Made by a program: the position numbers and the translations under genes. The notes below the pieces were generated by a model. The model did not search any database. It was not told where the DNA came from and worked only from the letters and a program-made list of their open reading frames with translations. Shown here one piece after another: positions 58,227 to 64,000 of a DNA stretch of 64,000 nt. The first letter of the stretch is position 1, and each line of letters begins with the position of its first letter. The DNA comes from Halosaccharopolyspora lacisalsi (GTDB taxonomy: Bacteria; Actinomycetota; Actinomycetes; Mycobacteriales; Pseudonocardiaceae): NCBI RefSeq assembly GCF_014137975.1, contig NZ_JACGWZ010000001.1:496001-560000 (forward strand). The letters run 5' to 3'.

Positions 58227-61200
58227 ATGTTCGGCAAGGTCCTCGTCGCGAACCGCGGCGAGATCGCGATTCGTGCTTTCCGCGCCGGATACGAGCTCGG
58301 AGCGGGCACCGTCGCGGTGTTTCCCCACGAAGACCGGAACTCGTTGCACCGGTTGAAGGCCGACGAGTCCTACGAGCTCGGCGAGCCGGGCCACCCCGTC
58401 CGGGCCTACCTGTCCGTCGAGGAGATCATCAACGCGGCACGCAGAGCCGGTGCCGACGCGATCTACCCCGGTTACGGATTCCTCTCGGAGAATCCGGAGC
58501 TGCCCAGGGCGTGCCGTGAGGCGGGCATCGACTTCGTCGGCCCGAGCCACGAGATCCTGCAGCTGACCGGCAACAAGGCCAGGGCGGTGCAAGCCGCCCG
58601 CGAGGCCGGGGTGCCGGTCCTGGAGTCCTCGGACCCCTCGTCCGACGTCGACGAACTGATGCGCACGGCGGAGGGCATGACGTTCCCGCTCTTCGTCAAG
58701 GCCGTCGCCGGTGGTGGCGGACGCGGGATGCGCCGCGTCAACGAGCCGGAGTCGCTGCGCGAGGCGCTGGAAGCCGCGATGCGCGAGGCCGAGTCGGCCT
58801 TCGGGGACCCGACGATGATCCTCGAGCAGGCCGTGGTCAACCCGCGCCACATCGAGGTGCAGATCCTGGCCGACGGCGAGGGCAACGTGGTGCACCTCTA
58901 CGAGCGGGACTGCTCGGTGCAGCGACGCCACCAGAAGGTCGTCGAGATCGCCCCCGCGCCCAACCTCGACCCCGCGCTGCGCGAGCGCATCTGCGCCGAT
59001 GCCGTGGCCTTCGCCCACCACATCGGCTACGTAAACGCGGGGACCGTGGAGTTCCTGGTCGACGAGCACGGCAGGCACGTGTTCATCGAGATGAACCCGC
59101 GCATCCAGGTCGAGCACACGGTGACCGAGGAGGTCACCGACGCCGACCTCGTGCAGTCGCAGATGCGCATCGCCTCCGGCGAGACCCTGGCCGATCTCGG
59201 CATGTCCCAGGACGCGGTACGGCTGCGCGGTGCGGCCCTGCAGTGCCGGATCACCACCGAGGACCCCACCAACGGTTTCCGCCCGGACACCGGCCTGATC
59301 AGCGCCTACCGCTCGCCGGGCGGTGCGGGCGTCCGGCTGGACGGCGGCACCTCCTTCGCGGGCACCAGCGTCAGCGCGCACTTCGACTCGATGCTGGTCA
59401 AACTCTCCTGCCGGGGCAAGGACTTCGGGACCGCGGTGGCCCGGGCGCGCCGCGCCGTGGCCGAGTTCCGCATCCGAGGCGTGGCGACCAACATCCCGTT
59501 CCTCCAGGCGGTGCTGGACGATCCGGACTTCGCGGCGGGCAGGATCGACACCTCGTTCATCGAGCAGCGCCCGCACCTGCTGACCGCGCGGCACTCCGCC
59601 GACCGCGGCACCCGGCTGCTGAGCTACCTCGCCGACGTCACGGTCAACCGGCCCAACGGCGAGCGCCCCACCGCGCCCGATCCCGCCGACAAGCTGCCCG
59701 AGATCGACCTGTCGGTGGATCCGCCCGCCGGTTCCAAGCAGCGGCTCACCGAGCTCGGCCCCGAGGGGTTCGCCCGCTGGTTGCGGGAGTCCGAGGCCGT
59801 GGGCGTGACCGAAACGACCTTCCGCGACGCGCACCAGTCGCTGCTGGCCACCCGAGTGCGGACCAAGGACCTCAAGGCGGTCGCCCCGCACGTGGCGCGC
59901 ATGACGCCGGAGATGCTGTCCCTGGAGTGCTGGGGCGGAGCGACCTACGACGTGGCGCTGCGCTTCCTGGCCGAGGACCCGTGGGAGCGGCTGGCCGCCC
60001 TGCGTGAGGCGGCGCCGAACATCTGCCTCCAGATGCTGCTGCGCGGGCGCAACACCGTCGGCTACACGCCCTACCCGACCGAGGTCACCGAGCACTTCGT
60101 GCAGGAGGCCACCGACACCGGCATCGACATCTTCCGGATCTTCGACGCCCTCAACGACGTCGAGCAGATGCGCCCGGCGATCCGGGCGGTGCGCAACACC
60201 GGCCGCTCGGTCGCCGAGGTCGCATTGTGCTACACCGGCGATCTGTCGAACCCGAACGAGGACCTCTACACCCTGGACTACTACCTGCGGTTGGCCGAAC
60301 GCATCGTCGAGTCCGGGGCGCACGTGCTGGCCATCAAGGACATGGCCGGCCTGCTGCGGCCCCCGGCCGCCGCGACGCTGGTCTCGGCGCTGCGGCGCGA
60401 GTTCGACCTGCCGGTGCACCTGCACACCCACGACACACCGGGTGGCCAGCTCGCCACGTATCTCGCGGCGATCCAGGCCGGCGTGGACGCCGTGGACGGT
60501 GCCTCGGCCTCGCTGGCGGGGACCACTTCCCAGCCGGCTCTCTCGGCGGTGGCCGCGGCCACCGACCACACCGACCGGGCCACGGGACTGGACCTGCGCG
60601 CGCTGTGCGACCTGGAACCGTACTGGGAGGCGGTGCGCAAGGTCTACCGGCCGTTCGAGTCCGGGCTGGCAGCGCCGACCGGCCGGGTCTACAGCCACGA
60701 GATCCCCGGCGGTCAGCTGTCCAACCTGCGCACCCAGGCGGTCGCCCTCGGGCTCGGTGACAAGTTCGAGGCGATCGAGGCGATGTACGCCGCCGCCGAC
60801 CGCATGCTGGGTCGGTTGGTGAAGGTCACCCCCTCCTCGAAGGTCGTCGGTGACCTCGCGCTGCACCTGGTCGGCGCCGGGGTGGACCCGGAAGCCTTCG
60901 AGGCGGAGCCGCACAAGTTCGACATCCCGGACTCGGTGATCGGCTTCCTCCAGGGCGAGCTCGGAGACCCTCCCGGCGGCTGGCCGGAGCCGTTCCGGAG
61001 CCGGGCGTTGCAGGGTCGTCCGGTGGGGCGTTCGGTGACCGAGCTGTCCGAGGAGGACCGCAAGGGCTTGGTCGACAACCGGCGCGAGACCCTCAACGGG
61101 CTGATGTTCACCAAGCCCACCAAGGACTTCGCCGAACACCAGCACTCCTACGGGGACACCTCGCTGCTCAGCAGCAAGGACTTCTTCTACGGGCTGCAGT

Positions 61201-61604
61201 CCGGCGAGGAGTACGCGGTGGACCTCGAACCCGGTGTGCGGTTGCTCATCGGGGTGGAGGCCATCAGCGAGGCCGACGAGCGCGGCGTCCGCACCGTGAT
61301 GGCGATCCTCAACGGACAGATGCGGCCGGTCCAGGTGCGCGACCGCTCGGTGGCTTCGGCGCTGCCCGCGGCGGAGAAGGCCGACCGCGCTCACCCCGGC
61401 CACGTGCCGGCCCCGTTCTCCGGTGTCGTCACGCTCTCGGCGTCCGAGGGGGACGTGGTCGAGACCGGTCAGACCGTGGCCACGATCGAGGCCATGAAGA
61501 TGGAGGCGGCGATCACGGCACCGCGCGAGGGCACCGTCAAGCGACTCGCCATCGGATCGGTTCAGCAGGTGGAGGGAGGAGACCTCCTCCTCGAAATCGG
61601 TTGA
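58227..61604 (+). CDS. pyc: Pyruvate carboxylase
   Basis: An 1125-residue biotin enzyme that carboxylates pyruvate to oxaloacetate. The biotin carboxylase part opens FGKVLVANRGEIAIRAFRAGYELGAGTVAVFPHEDR, with VKAVAGGGGRGMRRV and QRRHQKVVEIAPAP. The carboxyltransferase part has TTFRDAHQSLLATRVRT and KDMAGLLRP, and the BCCP part carries the biotinyl Lys1091 in EAMKMEAAI. ATG 58227 follows AGGAGG. The upstream 211 bases are unusually AT-rich, with a AAAAAAT/ATTTTTT inverted repeat (58053-58071). It supplies carbon for the synthetic pathways here. Confidence 0.97.
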   Translation: MFGKVLVANRGEIAIRAFRAGYELGAGTVAVFPHEDRNSLHRLKADESYELGEPGHPVRAYLSVEEIINAARRAGADAIYPGYGFLSENPELPRACREAGIDFVGPSHEILQLTGNKARAVQAAREAGVPVLESSDPSSDVDELMRTAEGMTFPLFVKAVAGGGGRGMRRVNEPESLREALEAAMREAESAFGDPTMILEQAVVNPRHIEVQILADGEGNVVHLYERDCSVQRRHQKVVEIAPAPNLDPALRERICADAVAFAHHIGYVNAGTVEFLVDEHGRHVFIEMNPRIQVEHTVTEEVTDADLVQSQMRIASGETLADLGMSQDAVRLRGAALQCRITTEDPTNGFRPDTGLISAYRSPGGAGVRLDGGTSFAGTSVSAHFDSMLVKLSCRGKDFGTAVARARRAVAEFRIRGVATNIPFLQAVLDDPDFAAGRIDTSFIEQRPHLLTARHSADRGTRLLSYLADVTVNRPNGERPTAPDPADKLPEIDLSVDPPAGSKQRLTELGPEGFARWLRESEAVGVTETTFRDAHQSLLATRVRTKDLKAVAPHVARMTPEMLSLECWGGATYDVALRFLAEDPWERLAALREAAPNICLQMLLRGRNTVGYTPYPTEVTEHFVQEATDTGIDIFRIFDALNDVEQMRPAIRAVRNTGRSVAEVALCYTGDLSNPNEDLYTLDYYLRLAERIVESGAHVLAIKDMAGLLRPPAAATLVSALRREFDLPVHLHTHDTPGGQLATYLAAIQAGVDAVDGASASLAGTTSQPALSAVAAATDHTDRATGLDLRALCDLEPYWEAVRKVYRPFESGLAAPTGRVYSHEIPGGQLSNLRTQAVALGLGDKFEAIEAMYAAADRMLGRLVKVTPSSKVVGDLALHLVGAGVDPEAFEAEPHKFDIPDSVIGFLQGELGDPPGGWPEPFRSRALQGRPVGRSVTELSEEDRKGLVDNRRETLNGLMFTKPTKDFAEHQHSYGDTSLLSSKDFFYGLQSGEEYAVDLEPGVRLLIGVEAISEADERGVRTVMAILNGQMRPVQVRDRSVASALPAAEKADRAHPGHVPAPFSGVVTLSASEGDVVETGQTVATIEAMKMEAAITAPREGTVKRLAIGSVQQVEGGDLLLEIG

Positions 61605-61619
61605 TTCGGAGGCTCTCCG

Positions 61620-61850
61620 GTCGGCCTGCGTTGCGGGTCGGGTAGGGGGGCCTCAGGCCCGCCAGTAACCCGGCCACCGCCCCCTATGGAGGCGCCGCGC
61701 GCCGCAGCGCCTGCAGCTGTGGGAGCCCCGACACCGTGTAGCCGTGCACCACGTCGGGGCTTTCCGCGCGAGGCGACGTCTGAGAACCCCGGCGGGACGG
61801 CCTGCGTGGGTGGGGAGAAAGCGGCTTCGCCGCTTGCCTGACGATGGGGA
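61620..61850. repeat. Dispersed repeat family 3, copy 2, after pyc
   Basis: The blocks TTGCGGGTCGGGTAGGGGG, GTAACCCG, GGAGGCGCCGCGCGCCGCAGCGCCT, GAGAACCCC and AGCGGCTTCGCCGCTT occur in the same order as after leuB (22799-23000). This copy has lost the perfect palindrome and carries about 50 extra bases with a separate hairpin at 61724-61761. It occupies most of the 450-base gap before the next gene. Confidence 0.65.
61724..61765 (+). terminator. Hairpin in the gap after pyc
   Basis: AGCCCCGAC (61724-61732) pairs with GTCGGGGCT (61753-61761), followed by TTTCC. It may terminate pyc. Confidence 0.45.
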
Positions 61851-62054
61851 CGGCTGGGCGGCGGGCCGCTGAGCCATGCAGTTCCGGAGACCGGTAGCGC
61901 CCGGCCGTGCGACCTGCGCGGTCGGGAACCGGAGCTGGTAGGTGATTGCACTCATAGGGCTCAACTTCGTGAAGTCTTCTCGCTTCCGCCTATCGTGAGC
62001 ACCACGGGTCCGACTTCGGCCCGGGCCGGAGAACTCCACGAGGGGAGCTCGCAG

Positions 62055-62522
62055 ATGCGACGCAGGAAGTCGTTCACGGCCACGGTGGCCGCGCTGACTC
62101 TCGGCAGCGTCCTCGGCGGTGGTGCCGTGGCCCAGGCCGCGCCCGCCCCACCTCCACCGGCACCGAGTGAGACGCCGTGCGCTCCGACGGCGAGGGCCTG
62201 CGTGGACCTGTCCACGCAGCAGACCTGGTTGCAGGAGAACGGTCGTGTGACCTACGGCCCCGTGCCGATCACTTCGGGCAAGCCCGCTGCTCCGACGCCG
62301 ACCGGGACCTTCCAGGTGCAGTGGAAGGACGTCGACCACCGCAGCAGTGAGTTCGACAACGCACCCATGCCGTACTCGGTGTTCTTCACCCTGAACGGCA
62401 TCGCCTTCCACCAGGGCAGCCTGGAACGTCCCTCCAACGGGTGCATCCACCTGTCGACCAGTGCGGCCCCGAAGTACTTCGACTCGCTGGCTCCCAGCGA
62501 CGAGGTGCAGGTCGTGCGGTGA
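62055..62522 (+). CDS. Small secreted L,D-transpeptidase-like protein (YkuD)
   Basis: A 155-residue protein with a Sec signal peptide (MRRRKSFTATVAALTLGSVLGGGAVAQA, cleavage after residue 28), a Pro-rich linker and a compact YkuD domain (about 46-155). The active-site segment reads GIAFHQGSLERPSNGCIHLSTSAA with catalytic Cys130, but the residue two before Cys, His in canonical SHGC, is Asn128. The domain is reduced compared with the 405-residue lipoprotein at 3088. ATG 62055 has GGGGAG about 8 bases upstream. Function as a cross-linker is uncertain. Confidence 0.82.
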   Translation: MRRRKSFTATVAALTLGSVLGGGAVAQAAPAPPPPAPSETPCAPTARACVDLSTQQTWLQENGRVTYGPVPITSGKPAAPTPTGTFQVQWKDVDHRSSEFDNAPMPYSVFFTLNGIAFHQGSLERPSNGCIHLSTSAAPKYFDSLAPSDEVQVVR

Positions 62523-62598
62523 AAACCGGTGCGTCTTCCGGGTCGGTGTGGCAGCCCGGAAGACGCCCGCCGTCCGGTCTGCGCGATGATGGTTCCCC

Positions 62599-63177
62599 GT
62601 GACACGCATCGTGGCCGGAGACCTGGGAGGACGACGCATCGAGGTTCCTCAGCGCGGCACCCGACCGACCCGTGAGCGGGTCCGGGAGTCCCTGTTCAGT
62701 GCCCTGGAGTCCGCGCTGGACCTGACCGACCTGCGGGTGCTCGACCTCTACGGCGGCTCGGGCGCCCTCGGACTGGAGGCGCTCTCGCGTGGCGCGGCCC
62801 ACGCCACCTTCGTCGAGTCCGACCGCAACGCCGCGCGCCTGCTGCGCCGAAACGCCGAATCCCTGGGGGTGGGGCGGCAGGTGGGTATCGAGCAGACACC
62901 GGTGGGCACGGCGCTGGCCGCGCACCCGCGCGAGCCGTACGATCTCGTGCTCGTCGACCCGCCCTACGCCGTCGAAACCACGGTCCTGAACCGCGAGTAC
63001 GGCCTGCTGGTGGCCAACGGGTGGGTCGGACCGGGCAGTCTGGTGATCGTGGAGCGCCCGGTCCAGAGCGCCGGCCCCGGCTGGCCGGAACCTCTGGCGG
63101 CGCTGCGTGACAAGAACTACGGCGACACGGTGGTGTACTGGGCCGAGTACCCGACCGACGAGCACGGGGATCCGTGA
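62599..63177 (+). CDS. rsmD: 16S rRNA (guanine966-N2)-methyltransferase RsmD
   Basis: A 192-residue SAM methyltransferase that modifies G966 of 16S rRNA. It opens TRIVAGDLGGRRIEVPQRGTRPTRERVRESLFSALES, with the SAM motif VLDLYGGSGALGLEALSRGAAHATFVESDRNA (about 49-80) and the catalytic DPPY in LVLVDPPYAVE (about 118). It is read from GTG 62599, with a weak GATGGT -10 box 5 bases before. The rsmD-coaD pair is conserved in many bacteria. Confidence 0.96.
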   Translation: MTRIVAGDLGGRRIEVPQRGTRPTRERVRESLFSALESALDLTDLRVLDLYGGSGALGLEALSRGAAHATFVESDRNAARLLRRNAESLGVGRQVGIEQTPVGTALAAHPREPYDLVLVDPPYAVETTVLNREYGLLVANGWVGPGSLVIVERPVQSAGPGWPEPLAALRDKNYGDTVVYWAEYPTDEHGDP

Positions 63178-63217
63178 CCCCGGCCACGTCGTCCTGAGTG
63201 CTCAGGGGATGTGCTGC

Positions 63218-63223
63218 TACCGT
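63218..63223 (+). promoter_or_regulatory. -10 box TACCGT of coaD (leaderless)
   Basis: TACCGT is followed by 8 bases and the ATG at 63232. Confidence 0.5.
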
Positions 63224-63231
63224 CATCGCTC

Positions 63232-63717
63232 ATGAGGCGCGCCGTCTGTCCAGGCTCTTACGACCCCGTCACCAACGGTCACTTGGACATCATCGAACGG
63301 TCCGCGGGGTTGTTCGACGAGGTCGTCATCGCGGTGCTGGTGAACAAGAGCAAGAAGAGCCTGTTCGACGTCGAGGAACGCATGGAGATGCTGCGCGAGG
63401 TCACCGCCCAGTGGCCGAACGTGCGCATCGACTCCTGGCACGGTCTGCTGGTGGACTACTGCCGTGCGCACGGCATCGGCGCGATCGTGAAGGGCTTGCG
63501 GGCGGTCAGCGACTTCGACTACGAGCTGCAGATGGCCCAGATGAACCAGCGCCTGTCCGGAGTGGAGACGCTGTTCATGTCCACCAACCCGCTCTACAGC
63601 TTCCTGGCGAGTTCGCTGGTCAAGGAGGTGGCCACCTACGGTGGTGACGTCTCCAACCTGCTGCCGCCCAAGATCGAGCACCGCCTCCGGGAGCGTCTCG
63701 CCGAACAGGCCGGTTAG
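63232..63717 (+). CDS. coaD: Phosphopantetheine adenylyltransferase
   Basis: A 161-residue nucleotidyltransferase making dephospho-CoA from 4'-phosphopantetheine and ATP. It opens RRAVCPGSYDPVTNGHLDIIERSAGLFD, with the HxGH-type site NGHL, the substrate segment KSLFDVEERMEMLREV, IVKGLRAVSDFDYELQMAQMNQRL and the ATP loop FMSTNPLYSFLASSLVKEVATYGGDVSN. A leaderless -10 box supports this start. The product is needed for the acetyl-CoA used by CimA. Confidence 0.96.
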   Translation: MRRAVCPGSYDPVTNGHLDIIERSAGLFDEVVIAVLVNKSKKSLFDVEERMEMLREVTAQWPNVRIDSWHGLLVDYCRAHGIGAIVKGLRAVSDFDYELQMAQMNQRLSGVETLFMSTNPLYSFLASSLVKEVATYGGDVSNLLPPKIEHRLRERLAEQAG

Positions 63718-63863
63718 GGCCGATCCCGCACGGGCGCCGTGAGCGCCACGGGTTCCGTGCGGGTAGACGCCGCCGAAGGCCGCAGCGCGGTGGATCGGCG
63801 CGTGATCGTCGCGGTGTCGTTTCCGGTTCACGCCAATGTCGTTGCGTGATCACGTGGCCACAT

Positions 63864-63869
63864 TACCGT
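63864..63869 (+). promoter_or_regulatory. -10 box TACCGT before the last gene (leaderless)
   Basis: TACCGT precedes the ATG at 63877 by 7 bases. TTGCGT at 63842-63847 is a matching -35 box with a 16-base spacer. Confidence 0.55.
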
Positions 63870-63876
63870 TCGCGGT

Positions 63877-64000
63877 ATGAGACACATCTCCATACGAGCA
63901 GCCAGGACCCTGTTGGCCGGTCTGATCACGGTGGTGGGAGTGCTCGGCTTCCACGCGGGCGTCGCCTCGGCGGTGGCTCCCGCGCCGACCCCGGCTCCGA
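63877..64000 (+). CDS. Secreted protein, 5' end only
   Basis: The first 41 codons are in the window: MRHISIRAARTLLAGLITVVGVLGFHAGVASAVAPAP is a Sec signal peptide with cleavage expected after ASA, followed by a Pro/Ala-rich stretch like that of the small L,D-transpeptidase. Too little is visible to identify the protein. The leaderless promoter and signal peptide support a real gene. Confidence 0.65.
   Translation, partial: MRHISIRAARTLLAGLITVVGVLGFHAGVASAVAPAPTPAP

Noticed and set aside
57699-61403. A 1234-codon open frame on the reverse strand opposite pyc
   Set aside because: It lies antisense to a well-supported pyruvate carboxylase with clear motifs. Long antisense frames are expected in high-GC DNA and the product has no recognisable domain.

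Overview
The window is a high-GC, gene-dense stretch of actinobacterial chromosome. The gene order (ligA, gatCAB, ilvBNC, serA, leuB, FAH-family protein, gltX, IclR regulator/leuCD, hupB, mutT1, ppk, cofC, gpsA, ddl, DUF3515, thiL, ung, DAK2 protein, recG, pyc, rsmD, coaD) matches the order I know from the Mycobacterium tuberculosis Rv2965-Rv3014 region. DUF397 and XRE/DUF5753 remnants and many GTG starts point to the Pseudonocardiales (an Actinopolyspora- or Saccharopolyspora-like organism). That placement is inferred from synteny and style, not from a database match.

Layout. 1-5.7 kb: a zinc-ribbon protein cut by the window edge, an M20 amidohydrolase, a PAP2 phosphatase, tRNA-Lys, an L,D-transpeptidase lipoprotein and a coupled pair of unknown genes. 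5.7-12.6 kb: ligA, a truncated RelE-like ORF, an ACT-domain protein and gatC-gatA-small ORF-gatB. 12.8-15.5 kb: a sugar-dehydrogenase-like lipoprotein, a DoxX protein and a PH-domain membrane protein. 15.6-25.7 kb: the branched-chain and serine block, with ilvB-ilvN-ilvC behind an attenuator, serA, leuB, citramalate synthase behind a second attenuator, and an FAH-family hydrolase. 25.7-31.5 kb: a flavin monooxygenase, gltX, a HAD phosphatase, three tRNAs (Gln, Glu, Glu) and a decayed TnpB transposon gene. 30.8-38.8 kb: an NdgR-type regulator divergent from leuCD, hupB with a repeat-expanded tail, and the leftward cofC-ppk-mutT1 cluster. 38.9-40.7 kb: plsC-gpsA. 40.7-47.5 kb: an accessory segment with cystathionine gamma-lyase, cysteine dioxygenase, a methyltransferase, a secreted protein, a frameshifted XRE/DUF397 pair between two hairpin repeats, and a divergent PNPOx-like/MocR pair. 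47.6-64 kb: ddl, DUF3515, an AsnC-type ligand-binding protein, thiL, an MHS transporter, ung, rpmB, a DAK2 protein, recG, pyc, a second L,D-transpeptidase, rsmD, coaD and the start of a secreted protein.

The genes combine into isoleucine/valine/leucine synthesis (ilvBNC, cimA, leuB, leuCD, NdgR), charging of Gln-tRNA (gltX supplies Glu-tRNA(Gln), GatCAB amidates it, and tRNA-Gln and tRNA-Glu are nearby), DNA maintenance (ligA, ung, recG, mutT1, hupB), the cell wall (ddl, two L,D-transpeptidases) and anaplerosis (pyc).

The most interesting non-coding signals are two look-alike transcription attenuators whose leader peptides are rich in branched-chain codons (the citramalate synthase leader has three consecutive Ile codons and no Leu), a recurring -10 box placed 6-8 nt before the start codon that predicts many leaderless mRNAs, and four families of dispersed palindromic repeats. 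One family resembles parS in its half-sites but has a GCGC centre. I found no CRISPR array, prophage or defence system.
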